Origin: Desulfonatronum lacustre DSM 10312
GTDB lineage: Bacteria > Desulfobacterota > Desulfovibrionia > Desulfovibrionales > Desulfonatronaceae
Direction of reading: 5' to 3'
Length of the DNA: 64,000 bases
NCBI RefSeq assembly: GCF_000519265.1
Contig: NZ_KI912608.1
Coordinates: 3,153,421 to 3,217,420, forward strand
A program made the position numbers and the translations under genes. Shown piece by piece: positions 1 through 8,217 of this stretch. Positions within the stretch are counted from its first letter, which is position 1. Every line of letters begins with the position of its first letter. The notes under the pieces were generated by a model. The model was not told the origin of the DNA. It worked only from the letters and a program-made list of their open reading frames with translations, and did no database searches.

Positions 1-32
1 GCTCCTTGCACTTGGGGTTTTTGAACGGACTG
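1..32. repeat. Right end of a CAGTCCGTT-ended repeat (truncated by window edge)
   Basis: The first 32 bases match the right end of two other elements in this window (11728-11850 and 15651-15774): a TGCACTTGGGG/TGTTTT-like run, then TTTTTGAACGGACTG, followed by an almost identical flank (CCGGATAAGG). The left end lies outside the window. It probably doubles as a terminator region for whatever gene lies upstream. Confidence 0.6.
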
Positions 33-124
33 CCGGATAAGGACTTTTTCAACACTCAGATAACTCCTCGACTGCGACACTCGTCGCGGCGAAATCTTTA
101 TTTCATTATCAAAATCAAGGTTAT

Positions 125-1012
125 ATGGCGGGCGCGAGTACGGTTTTCGTGGCGCTGGCGGCTCTTTTCTGGGGGTTGTCCGGCGGGATCGGCGGGATTC
201 TCATGGCCGACGGCTGGGATGCGTTCGTCGTTTCATTCTACCGGGGCCTGATCGGGCTGCTGTGCGTCCTCGTCTGGCTCATGCTGCGCCCACAGGGCAG
301 CGGGTTGACGGATCGGCGGTTATGGTTCTGGTCCGTGATCGCCGGTCTCGGCGTAGCAGGCAACTTCTCGTTTTATTTCGTGAGCATCGGCCAGGGCAGC
401 GTCGCGGTTGCGGCGACGTTGATGTACTGCGCGCCGGTGTTCGTGTACCTTGTGTCGTTCGTCTTGAAGCTGGAAAAGCCCACCCCGCTGAAATGGGCCG
501 CCATCGCGATGGTGATGCTCGGCATCGTGTTGCTCACGGGGATTTACGACATCGGCGCAAGCGGCGTCACGGCCATTGGCGTGGGCGCCGGGCTGCTTTC
601 CGGGCTGTCCTACGCAATCTTTATTTTTGGATTCAAGTACGCCGCGCCCCATGGCAGCCCGCAGGCGATTCTCTCCATTGCCTTCGCGGTCCTTGCCGTC
701 ATCCTGATCCGGCCGGGAGATGCCGACCAGACCGTTGCCGTTCTGAGCACTCCGGATTGGCCGCTGTTCGTGGGCCTGGGCGTGCTCGGCGCGGGATTGT
801 CGTTTGTTCTCTATATCATCGGTCTGAGGCATACGGCGCCGGCCGTGGCCTCAATCGTGGCCACGGTTGAGCCGGTCACCGCGTCGCTGTTCGGCGTCCT
901 GATTTTGAACCAGACTCTGGCTGGTCCGCAAATCTTGGGTATGGGGCTGATATTGGCCACCGTGACCGCGCTGAGCATAACATCCCGAGCCGCAAGGCCG
1001 CCTTCCGATTGA
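125..1012 (+). CDS. EamA/DMT-superfamily permease
   Basis: A 295-residue inner-membrane protein made almost entirely of hydrophobic segments, with the two-fold EamA layout: one block of about five helices at residues 5-145 and a second at 150-285. The opening (ALAALFWGLSGGIGG) and the pair of glycine-rich helices are typical of drug/metabolite exporters. ATG at 125 is preceded by AAGG at a good distance. It is a single gene convergent with the betaine-binding protein gene. The family exports or imports amino acids, sugars or drugs; nothing here fixes the substrate. It does not clearly belong to the choline-sulfate module downstream. Confidence 0.85.
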   Translation: MAGASTVFVALAALFWGLSGGIGGILMADGWDAFVVSFYRGLIGLLCVLVWLMLRPQGSGLTDRRLWFWSVIAGLGVAGNFSFYFVSIGQGSVAVAATLMYCAPVFVYLVSFVLKLEKPTPLKWAAIAMVMLGIVLLTGIYDIGASGVTAIGVGAGLLSGLSYAIFIFGFKYAAPHGSPQAILSIAFAVLAVILIRPGDADQTVAVLSTPDWPLFVGLGVLGAGLSFVLYIIGLRHTAPAVASIVATVEPVTASLFGVLILNQTLAGPQILGMGLILATVTALSITSRAARPPSD

Positions 1013-1035
1013 TGTCGGGACTGACCGCGGCCATC

Positions 1036-1074
1036 CGGTTGCCCTCGCCGCGAAAGCCGCGTCGAGAGCAACCG
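1036..1074. terminator. Hairpin between convergent genes
   Basis: CGGTTGC and GCAACCG arms, with further pairing inside (CTCG/CGAG), lie between the stop codons of two convergent genes. There is no U-run, so it may not be an intrinsic terminator. Confidence 0.3.
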
Positions 1075-1083
1075 ATTTGGCGG

Positions 1084-2010
1084 CTAGTTGAACGTATTTT
1101 GAATCAACTCCATGGCTGGAGTGCCGTCCGGGGTTGAGACGCCCGCGAACCAGCCCGAAACAATGTCCATGTTGTTTTTAATCCAGGTTCCGGCCACTTC
1201 GGCGACGGGCCGGCCTTCCTGTCCGTATGCGTTGATCCAGAGGCTTTGCGTCTCGGATGTGACCGTCATTTTCCGGAGAAACTGATACGCGTCAGGGTAT
1301 TGCGCTTCAAACCCGTCGCGGACGACCGTATGGATCAGCGACGCGCTCGCGAAGCTTTCCGTGCCGTCAACAGGCTCCAGGTATTCCATGTCAATTCTGA
1401 TATTCATCCAGTGCGGCTTCCAGCAGGCGAACGCGACCCATTGGCCGTTGTCGATCAGTCGCATGACCTCCGCCAGCATGATGGGAGTCGTGGTTCCCGT
1501 CTGATCCCAGTCGCCGAGCCCCGCCACGTTATTGGCGATGATTTCCTCCATGGCCGTGTGCATGGGCGATCCGACTTCAATATTGTAGATGTGGCGATTG
1601 AACTTGTCGCCATGGGCGGCAAGGTCGGCGAAGCTCCGGACTCCTTGTTCCGCCACGTAAGCGGGCACGCATAAACTGATCAAGGCGTCGTTCAGATTGG
1701 TCTGGACGATTTCCACGGTTCCTTTTTCAAGCAAGGGGCTCAGCAGTGGATTTTGCTGCGGGGTCCAGGCTCCCAGAAACACGTCCACGTCGCCGTTTTC
1801 CATGCCCCTGTACACCACGGGAGGACCGATCTGGATCTGTTCCGTCGCATACCCCAATGCTTTCAGAAGTTGAGCCGAGATTTCGGTTTTGACCTCCACG
1901 CCGGGCCAGGGCGGTACGCCGAACCGAATGGGGTCTTGGGCCAGGGAGACGGATCCCCAACTCAAAAAGAGAATGATGGCCAGGCACGCGATGGTGGTTG
2001 ATTTCTTCAT
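1084..2010 (-). CDS. Glycine betaine/choline ABC transporter substrate-binding protein (OpuAC/ProX family)
   Basis: A 308-residue periplasmic binding protein. The start at 2010 is chosen because AGGAGGAAGC sits directly upstream and a clean signal peptide follows (MKKSTTIACLAIILFLSWG..SLAQ). The mature part opens with IRFGVPPWPGVEVKTE and has the GMENGDVDVFLGAWTPQ stretch usual for quaternary-amine binding proteins; the aromatic residues could form the cation box. It lies 20 bases after the maturase gene in the same direction as choline sulfatase, which suggests it captures choline, betaine or choline-O-sulfate. No permease or ATPase partner lies beside it, so those subunits must be elsewhere. 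Confidence 0.88.
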   Translation of the reverse strand: MKKSTTIACLAIILFLSWGSVSLAQDPIRFGVPPWPGVEVKTEISAQLLKALGYATEQIQIGPPVVYRGMENGDVDVFLGAWTPQQNPLLSPLLEKGTVEIVQTNLNDALISLCVPAYVAEQGVRSFADLAAHGDKFNRHIYNIEVGSPMHTAMEEIIANNVAGLGDWDQTGTTTPIMLAEVMRLIDNGQWVAFACWKPHWMNIRIDMEYLEPVDGTESFASASLIHTVVRDGFEAQYPDAYQFLRKMTVTSETQSLWINAYGQEGRPVAEVAGTWIKNNMDIVSGWFAGVSTPDGTPAMELIQNTFN

Positions 2011-2030
2011 GCTTCCTCCTAGGTTGCGAT

Positions 2031-3155
2031 TCAGGAAAGAGAGCCGGTCGGGACCGGTCGCCCGGAAATGTCGCGGGCGATGCTCATAAAGCGAGGGAGT
2101 GTTTTTTCGTAAAAATACTTCCATCCCTCGCACAGGACGCTTGCGTGGTTGTTTTTTGTCAGGCGGAATGCGGGGCAATCGCCTTTGCAGAGTTGAAGAA
2201 AGGAGCAGCGGTGGCATTCCGGAGCCCAGGCCGATTTCTGGTCGGAAAACTTCAGATACCCCGCGGAGCCAAGAACCTCCTCAAAGGAGTCGTCATGGAC
2301 ATTGCCCAGTTTGTGCCCAGGTTGGACAAAAAAATCACAGGGATAGACGTCGCCATTATATTCGACGACCAGGTACTGATCACAACGGTCCGCCATGCGG
2401 CATTCCGCCGCCTTGCCCATGACCAGTTGAGCCAGAATTGATTCGAAGTTGCGGATGCTGACCGTGCCCATGTCGCTCGTGAGCCATTTTTCAAAAATTC
2501 GGAGCAGGAATTCTCCCCATTCGGCCCCGGTCAGGCCGGGGTCGGGCCCGTCGCTCCAGGAATCTTGCCGCAAACAAGGAATAAACTGGATATGCCTGAA
2601 CCCCTGGCTCGTCAGATGGTCGTACACCGCCTCCGGATGGTGCGCATTGGCCGAGGAAACCAGGCAGACCGCGTTTACCGGCACGCCGTGCTTCCTGAAC
2701 ATCCTGACCCCCTTAACAACCTTTTCATGGGTGGGCCCGCCCCGCGGCGTTTTGCGGAAGGCGTCATGCACGGTAGCGGGGCCGTCCATGCTGCATCCGG
2801 CGAGAAATCTGTACTTGCCCATGTGAGCGGCCATTTCCGGGGTGATCAGGGTGGCGTTGGTCTGGATGCAGTTGACGATTCGCGAACCCTTGCGGGCTGT
2901 TTTTTTCTGCAGATCCGTGACCCGCTTGAAAAACTCCTCGCCCATCAGGGCCGGCTCCCCTCCCTGCCAGGTCAGTGAGTAGACCTGCTGGCTGGTTGCA
3001 AAATACCGTTCCAGCATGCGTTGAAGCGTTGCGTCAGACATGCGGGGTCTTTGGTCTTTCGGGTAGAGCTTTTTTTTGTCCAGATAAAAGCAATACGTGC
3101 ACTTGAGGTTGCAATCGGCGGAAGCCGGTTTCACCAGCAAGGAAAAAGCGCGCAT
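2031..3155 (-). CDS. Anaerobic sulfatase-maturating enzyme (radical SAM/SPASM)
   Basis: The 374-residue product carries the radical-SAM cluster motif near its N-terminus (Cys15, Cys19, Cys22 in CNLKCTYC). C-terminal SPASM cysteines for two more Fe-S clusters follow (CRMADRC, VYPCDFF, ECHRCSFLQLCKGDC). Such enzymes oxidise the active-site Cys or Ser of sulfatases to formylglycine without oxygen. The adjacent sulfatase carries a Cys-type motif, so it is the obvious substrate. The start is uncertain: ATG at 3155 gives the usual MRAFSLLVKP beginning but has no clear ribosome-binding site, and a TTG at 3239 inside the sulfatase frame is the alternative. Translation may depend on coupling to the upstream gene, 34 bases away. 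Confidence 0.9.
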   Translation of the reverse strand: MRAFSLLVKPASADCNLKCTYCFYLDKKKLYPKDQRPRMSDATLQRMLERYFATSQQVYSLTWQGGEPALMGEEFFKRVTDLQKKTARKGSRIVNCIQTNATLITPEMAAHMGKYRFLAGCSMDGPATVHDAFRKTPRGGPTHEKVVKGVRMFRKHGVPVNAVCLVSSANAHHPEAVYDHLTSQGFRHIQFIPCLRQDSWSDGPDPGLTGAEWGEFLLRIFEKWLTSDMGTVSIRNFESILAQLVMGKAAECRMADRCDQYLVVEYNGDVYPCDFFVQPGHKLGNVHDDSFEEVLGSAGYLKFSDQKSAWAPECHRCSFLQLCKGDCPAFRLTKNNHASVLCEGWKYFYEKTLPRFMSIARDISGRPVPTGSLS

Positions 3156-3189
3156 CAGATTTCGGGAACCGGGTTTGCGTGCGGGCTGT

Positions 3190-4746
3190 TCATGTTCGTG
3201 AAGCAATCCTGGCGCACCGTTCCACAACGTTGAGATCAAGGTGATTGCGCATGTATTTCTGAGATGCGTCCTGGGTGGGCTGAAAATCCCACGACGTATG
3301 CTTCCCGGTCATGTGCGCCTTGAAGACGAGTCTTCTTCGTTTCTGACTTTTCAGGATTCGGTCGTGCAGCGCATTCAGGTCCTGGTGTTGGGAGACGATG
3401 GTTTCGAACTCCAGACACGTGTCGTGGTATCCGCTTTTGGAGGCAAGATTCTCAAGTTCGTCGGGGTCCGTCTCAAGATCAAAGAGCAGCGCGGGATCAG
3501 CGGGACAGTGGATATATTTGTATCTGCCCTTCCTGACCATGATCATGGGCGCGATGGCGCCTTCGCCCAGGTACTCCGAAATGACCGGTCTTTCGAAATC
3601 GCTCGTTTCACCCCGGAGCAAGGGCATCAGGCTTTTGCCGTCCAGTCCGTCCGCCGGATTTTGCACATGAGGGTCAGCGGACAATTCCAGCAGGGTCGGT
3701 AGAAGATCGACCAGGGAAACGGGAGCGGCGATCCTCCGTGGTTGGAAAAAATCAGGGCCGGACACGATGAGGGGCACCCTGGCCGACCATTCATGAAAGG
3801 ACATCTTGTACCAGAGCCCCCGCTCGCCCAGCATGTCGCCGTGGTCAGCCGTAAAGATGATCACGGTGTTATCCCGGAGCCCCGCATGGTCCAAGGCCTT
3901 CAGGATGCGTCCGATCTTGTCGTCGACGTAGCTGATCTGGCCGTAGTAGGCGTGTCTGGCATTGCGGACATCTTGCCCGTCTATCTCCCCCGTGCCCATT
4001 TTGCAGGCCTGGCGCAGCCTCCGGCTGTGCGGGTCGCACCGGTCATACGCGATATGCCCGACCCGGGGCGGATCGATCTTTTCGTGTTCATAGCGGTCCC
4101 AGTGCTCCTTGGGGCAGGCATACGGATCGTGGGGGTGGGTAAAGGACACCGTCAGGCAGAATGGGCGGTCGTCCCCGTTCCCGTCCTTGGCTTTTTCCTT
4201 GGCCCTGGCCAGGTCGTAAATGTGTCGTTCAGCCAGAAAACCGACCTCGTCGTCGAAATCGATCTGGTTGGTCCGCTCACAGGGCCCGGCCTGATAGACG
4301 CTGTCCATGTTGTGATACCACCAGTCAAAGCGATGGTCCGGCCTTTCCCAGTCCGGAGCCCAGCCGTGGTCGGCCGGGTAGACGTCCGTGGTCAGGCGTT
4401 CCTCGAACCCGTGCAACTGGTCCGCGCCCACGAAATGCATCTTTCCGCACAAGGTGGTCCTGTATCCGTTTGCCCTGAGATAGTGGGCAAATGTCGGAAT
4501 GTCCGCCGGAAATTCCGCCCCGTTGTCATAGGCCCCTATCTTCGAGGTATGTTGTCCGGACAGCATGGAGAACCGCGAAGGGGCGCAGAGCGGGTTGTTG
4601 CAGTAGGCATTGTCGAATATCACGCCGTCCTCGGCCAATGAATCGATGTACGGCGCCTTGGTGACCGGATGTCCATAGCAGGGCAAGGCCGGTGCGGCCA
4701 GCTGGTCCGCCTGGATAATCAGGATGTTCGGTCTTCTTTCAGCCAT
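3190..4746 (-). CDS. betC: Choline sulfatase
   Basis: A 518-residue type I sulfatase that hydrolyses choline-O-sulfate to choline and sulfate. The sulfatase signature LCAPSRFSMLSG places the formylglycine precursor at Cys54; Asp14 and Gln15 (ADQ) and the ADHGDMLGERG segment supply metal ligands. The protein closely follows BetC proteins I know from other bacteria: ADQLAAPALPCYGH, GAYDNGAEFPADIPTF, MHFVGADQLHGFEERL and NQIDFDDEV are all BetC-specific stretches. Its ATG shares one base with the TAA of the IclR gene (TAATG), so translation is probably coupled. With the maturase and binding protein it forms a choline-sulfate scavenging module. Confidence 0.94.
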   Translation of the reverse strand: MAERRPNILIIQADQLAAPALPCYGHPVTKAPYIDSLAEDGVIFDNAYCNNPLCAPSRFSMLSGQHTSKIGAYDNGAEFPADIPTFAHYLRANGYRTTLCGKMHFVGADQLHGFEERLTTDVYPADHGWAPDWERPDHRFDWWYHNMDSVYQAGPCERTNQIDFDDEVGFLAERHIYDLARAKEKAKDGNGDDRPFCLTVSFTHPHDPYACPKEHWDRYEHEKIDPPRVGHIAYDRCDPHSRRLRQACKMGTGEIDGQDVRNARHAYYGQISYVDDKIGRILKALDHAGLRDNTVIIFTADHGDMLGERGLWYKMSFHEWSARVPLIVSGPDFFQPRRIAAPVSLVDLLPTLLELSADPHVQNPADGLDGKSLMPLLRGETSDFERPVISEYLGEGAIAPMIMVRKGRYKYIHCPADPALLFDLETDPDELENLASKSGYHDTCLEFETIVSQHQDLNALHDRILKSQKRRRLVFKAHMTGKHTSWDFQPTQDASQKYMRNHLDLNVVERCARIASRT

Positions 4747-5504
4747 TACAGTTCCTTTTCCGAATATTGGTTGTTGAATGTCTGTTCCAGACTTTCCCTT
4801 GCTTCTTCCATTCTGGAGATGATCCTGTCGCGGATGTCGCTCCTGTTGAGACGCGCCTCGAGCACCCCAAGTCCCAGAACCAGAACGGTTCGTTCCCGGT
4901 CCCGTATGGGAACGGCAAAACGCCGCATTCCCGGATAAAACAGACCACCGTCATCCTGCATCCGCGTTTGCAGAGCTTCCCGGATCATTTTCTTCACGTC
5001 GTCCAGGGAAATCTCTTCACCATGCGCCGCAAGCTCTTGTTGCAACAATCCTTCGTCCTGGAGTTGCACGGGATCATAGAAAAACACCGAGCCCACCACG
5101 GGCAGGCTCAAGGCCAGACTCTGCCCCGCAGGCCACATGGAAGGCGACTGGGGGGCCACGAAGCTTTCCAGACAGAATAAATTGCCTTGCGAGCAGGTGA
5201 ACAGATTCACGGATGCCTGGAATTCTTCATGAAGCCGGCGCATACGCGCCCTGACGATCCGCATGGGATCGTTGGTTCTGGCCGCGGCCTTGCCCCAGAA
5301 ATAGGTCCTGGTACCCAGGACGTATGTTTTTCCGGAGGTCTTTTGCAGGACCTCCATGCCCAGAAGCTCCTTCAGGATCGTATTCACCGTGGTCGGGCTG
5401 GGGTTGCCCAGGAATTTCCGCAGAGCCGAGAAGCCAAGCCCATCAGGATGTTTGGATATTTCGTCAATCACCCTGAGCGCCCTGAGAAGGGTTGTCTCAC
5501 TCAT
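4746..5504 (-). CDS. IclR-family transcriptional regulator
   Basis: A 252-residue regulator. Residues 1-75 form a winged helix-turn-helix (LLRALRVIDEIS..SPTTVNTILKEL..LQKTSGKTYVLG) and residues 90-245 the IclR ligand-binding domain (SVNLFTCSQGNLFCLESF; FAVPIRDRERTVLVLGLG). It is the first gene of the choline-sulfate operon and overlaps betC by one base. That suggests autoregulation and control of betC, the maturase and the binding protein in response to choline sulfate, choline or a related ligand; this is inference from position. Confidence 0.88.
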   Translation of the reverse strand: MSETTLLRALRVIDEISKHPDGLGFSALRKFLGNPSPTTVNTILKELLGMEVLQKTSGKTYVLGTRTYFWGKAAARTNDPMRIVRARMRRLHEEFQASVNLFTCSQGNLFCLESFVAPQSPSMWPAGQSLALSLPVVGSVFFYDPVQLQDEGLLQQELAAHGEEISLDDVKKMIREALQTRMQDDGGLFYPGMRRFAVPIRDRERTVLVLGLGVLEARLNRSDIRDRIISRMEEARESLEQTFNNQYSEKEL

Positions 5505-5510
5505 GTTTTA

Positions 5511-5544
5511 TACCTATATGCGTAGCTCGTTATTGATATATGTA
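5511..5544. promoter_or_regulatory. Candidate operator upstream of the IclR gene
   Basis: TACCTATAT (5511-5519) and ATATATGTA (5536-5544) form an inverted repeat with one mismatch and a 16-base spacer, only 7 bases upstream of the IclR start on the minus strand. Position fits an autoregulatory operator overlapping the promoter. Confidence 0.35.
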
Positions 5545-5963
5545 TTGGCTAGCATCACTGACCAGGGCTGTCAAACCCAGAACCGCGATCATCAATTCTC
5601 CCCGCCGTAATCCCCTCGTCACCCTGCCCGAGGCTTGCTGCAAGTCGAGCGGCACGGCTCCTTTGGCCTGTAACACGCTTTTGCGGGACATGCTTGCAAA
5701 CGCCTCCCGCTTGAACTACGGCCACTCAAGTAAATGCCCTACGCCCGAAAGCATCAAGGCGTTCCTTCCCCGGCCCACCATCCGGAAAACGTATTGATCA
5801 ACCCAGATGGAAAGAAGTGGTCTTTTTGCGAAGTCAGGATAAGAGCACTGTTGGTAGGAGTAAAAGGAATGACCACCCAAAACGTTACGCACAAGCATTG
5901 ATGGGAGTATGCGTACGTATATTATTCGGATGCGCAAGCATCGCGCACAAGGAGAATGCCGAA
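5545..5963. other. Intergenic region, no convincing gene
   Basis: About 420 bases between the divergent IclR and hydrolase genes. Short open frames exist (85 residues at 5540-5797 plus; 87 residues at 5716-5979 minus), but none has a ribosome-binding site plus recognisable protein features. An in-frame extension of the hydrolase upstream of 5964 also has no family resemblance. It may be decayed transferred DNA. Confidence 0.5.
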
Positions 5964-6755
5964 ATGAACAGTTACACAAAGTTTAGCCATACAACAGGAC
6001 GCCTCGTCGCGAGTGGCGACGCCAAGATATACGTCGAGGAAATCGGGATATCTGATGGTCCCGTCTTGCTCATGCTGCATGGGGGGTTCGGAACCATTGA
6101 GGATTTCAACACTATTGCGCCAACTCTTTCTCGTCACTTCAGATTGATCGGGATCGACAGCCGAGGACACGGACGGTCAAACTTGGGAAGCACCAAGCTT
6201 TCCTACAAGACCATGACGGATGATCTCAATGCGGTAATCAATGCGCTTGATCTTCGGGCATTCAGCATATTTGGATTCAGCGACGGCGGCGTCGTTGCGT
6301 ATCGTTATGCGGCAGCGAGCGACCCGAAGCTCCAGAGATTAGTAACGGTGGGTGCAAGCTGGGAGATGAACGAGAAAGAGCCCTGCTGGGAGATGATATC
6401 CGGGATGACTGGCGAGGCATGGAAAGAGATGTTTCCAGCAAGCTATGACACCTATATGCGCTTGAATCCCAAACCGGATTTCGATGTGTTCTCCAAGAGC
6501 GTTGTCGCCATGTGGACAGACCTGTCTGCGGATGGACATCCAGAAGGCACTATGCGAGATATTGCCGCAGACATGTTGGTGATTCGAGGGGATAATGACT
6601 TCCTTACCAATTTGGAAAGCATGGCACGATTAAAGGCCATGAATAACAAGGTGAACTTCATGAACGTACCTTTTGCCGAACATGTGGCGTTTGACGAGTC
6701 GCCAGAGATTGTTCTTCGTGCGATGGGCAAGTTCTTGGGTGTTGAATTGAAATAA
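5964..6755 (+). CDS. Alpha/beta-fold hydrolase
   Basis: A 263-residue hydrolase. The start at 5964 has AAGGAG nine bases upstream and begins MNSYTKFSHTTGRLVASGD. The sequence shows the oxyanion-hole region LMLHGGFG, the nucleophile elbow GFSDGG (Ser), an acid residue in VIRGDNDF and a C-terminal His in AEHVAFDE, so the triad looks complete. The enzymes split esters, lactones, amides or C-C bonds; the substrate cannot be told. Lower G+C than the neighbouring core genes and adjacency to a broken methyltransferase and an HNH gene suggest recent acquisition. Confidence 0.85.
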   Translation: MNSYTKFSHTTGRLVASGDAKIYVEEIGISDGPVLLMLHGGFGTIEDFNTIAPTLSRHFRLIGIDSRGHGRSNLGSTKLSYKTMTDDLNAVINALDLRAFSIFGFSDGGVVAYRYAAASDPKLQRLVTVGASWEMNEKEPCWEMISGMTGEAWKEMFPASYDTYMRLNPKPDFDVFSKSVVAMWTDLSADGHPEGTMRDIAADMLVIRGDNDFLTNLESMARLKAMNNKVNFMNVPFAEHVAFDESPEIVLRAMGKFLGVELK

Positions 6756-6810
6756 ACTGCCAACAAGACGCTGCACCGGACGGCAATTCCGCTCTATTCA
6801 CACCCGTAAG
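6755..6810 (+). other. Degenerate attC-like spacer
   Basis: Right after the hydrolase stop comes a GCCAACAAGACGCTGCACC segment followed by GGACGGCAATTCCGCT. This resembles the start of chromosomal-integron attC sites as I remember them (AACAAGGCGCTGCACC...). The distal half of a full site is not recognisable, so this is at most a truncated recombination site. Confidence 0.35.
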
Positions 6811-6822
6811 GAAATTTTCACA

Positions 6823-7104
6823 ATGGACATCCCACGAATATTCAACATCACTGAAAGTGCTCACCGAATCCACAACCCGATCTCACCCGAAAAGCTCGCC
6901 ACACTCGGTGCCGCGCTGCGTCTGGAAGCGGGGACCCGAGTGCTCGATCTCGGCAGCGGTTCGGGGGAGATGCTGTGCACCTGGGCACGCGAACACGGCG
7001 TCATCGGCATGGGCATGAGCCAGTTGTTTGCCGAGCAAGCGAAACTCCGCGCTGAAGAACTCGGTGAAAGCAGCTTTAGGATATTGCAATCTGTTTTTAA
7101 CTGA
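6823..7104 (+). pseudogene. Truncated SAM-dependent methyltransferase
   Basis: A 93-residue product that starts like a complete class I methyltransferase (MDIPRIFNITESAHRIHNP..) and has the SAM-binding motif I VLDLGSGSGEML. It ends soon after AKLRAEELG; the catalytic core and substrate-binding parts are missing. Family members I recall run to roughly 250 residues. Motif II region GMGMSQLF also seems two residues short. Downstream to 7279 no continuation is visible in any frame, so the 3' part was deleted or replaced. It has lost function unless the fragment has another role. Confidence 0.75.
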
Positions 7105-7279
7105 AAAGCCACTCAAAATACTTGTAATCCAACGATATTTGGGGCTGTTAAACGATTTTTCATGCGTCGTTGCATCAACTGTATCCGAGGGCTTTGCTAA
7201 GATTGGTGAATTATAGGCATCCATCGCTGCTGTAGGGACGGCAAAAAGCACCCTTGAGCAGCCCGTTGGGAGAGAATCA

Positions 7280-7714
7280 ATGAAACAGCTAAAACTTTTT
7301 GGTGATAATAAAGAAGAAAATGTTACAGAAACTAAAAAGCGCGTCTTTAATCCTTATCTTGGTCCAAAAAGCCCTCCAATGGGCTATAACAAATATATCA
7401 AATCTGATGAGTGGAAAAATAAAAGGATTTATGCATTAAAAGCAGCGGGATACAAATGTCAGAAATGTGGAATAACGGGGAGGCTAGAGGTTCACCACCT
7501 TGATTACGACTCATCACTTTATCACGAACGCCTCAATGATGTTGAAGTATTATGTCGTCGTTGCCATCAAATAGCTGATTCTGAAAGAGAATATGAAACT
7601 GCATATGAAAGTTATGCTTATAAAATATATGGTGATTACTGGGTAGAACATGATGATGAACGACTCCGAGAAGAATTCGATGAATGGTATGAAAGAAAGC
7701 GAGAAGATTATTAG
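7280..7714 (+). CDS. HNH endonuclease domain protein
   Basis: A 144-residue protein with an HNH nuclease fold in the centre: CQKCG (zinc pair), LEVHHLDYDSSLYHERLNDVEVLCRRCH, where the paired His and CxxCH supply the beta-beta-alpha-metal site. The N-terminal 60 residues are Lys/Asn-rich and the last 40 are strongly acidic. The gene is clearly AT-rich compared with its surroundings and uses AAA, AAT and TAT freely, a sign of transfer. Small stand-alone HNH proteins occur in phage, mobile-element and defence contexts; the target is unknown. Confidence 0.82.
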   Translation: MKQLKLFGDNKEENVTETKKRVFNPYLGPKSPPMGYNKYIKSDEWKNKRIYALKAAGYKCQKCGITGRLEVHHLDYDSSLYHERLNDVEVLCRRCHQIADSEREYETAYESYAYKIYGDYWVEHDDERLREEFDEWYERKREDY

Positions 7715-7811
7715 TAATATCATCTTATACAAGCTGCGGCGCAAGGCTTGGTTGGTCCAGCCGAAGCGCATGCAACGCGCGGCTGAACTCTGTATAGAAG
7801 GAGATTGAGAA

Positions 7812-8147
7812 TTGGAAAACATTTTCCCCCCTCCAATCAAAGCTTTGCCAGAAGCTGATATACCGATCGATGGCATCAAGGCGTATTTATCCCAAGCCGC
7901 TGATCACCAATTGATATTCATGCAGTTTGAAAAGGATGCTGATCTGCCGGAACATGCACATGCGGCGCAGGTTGGTTTTGTTTTGAGCGGTGTCATCGAA
8001 TTGACCATCGACGGTGTAAAGCAGCAATTCGGTAAAGGCGATATCTACTCTATTCCCGAAGGCGTTTTGCATTCAGGAAAGATTCATGCGGGATATTCGG
8101 ATATAACCTTTTTCGCGGAAGCTGGTCGGTATACGGCGAAAGAATGA
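7812..8147 (+). CDS. Cupin-domain protein
   Basis: A 111-residue single-domain cupin. It starts with TTG at 7812 behind AAGGAGA. Motif 1 is present as PEHAHAAQVGFVLSGVIELTIDG (metal-binding His residues and a Glu-equivalent position replaced by Gln) and motif 2 as YSIPEGVLHSGKIHAG. Such small cupins bind metals and act as isomerases, dioxygenases or ligand sensors. It belongs to the run of unrelated plus-strand genes from 5964 onward. Specific function unknown. Confidence 0.8.
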   Translation: MENIFPPPIKALPEADIPIDGIKAYLSQAADHQLIFMQFEKDADLPEHAHAAQVGFVLSGVIELTIDGVKQQFGKGDIYSIPEGVLHSGKIHAGYSDITFFAEAGRYTAKE

Positions 8148-8217
8148 ACTCTTTCATACCCAGCCTGTTCAGCGGCCGGAAAATGTCGGACCACTTGCAG
8201 TGATATCCAAGGCAATC

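Noticed and set aside
3742-4641. 299-codon open frame opposite choline sulfatase
   Set aside because: Antisense to betC, which has an intact active site and family-wide similarity.
5540-5979. Short open frames upstream of the hydrolase as possible transposase remnants
   Set aside because: Neither strand gives catalytic residues or recognisable transposase sequence.
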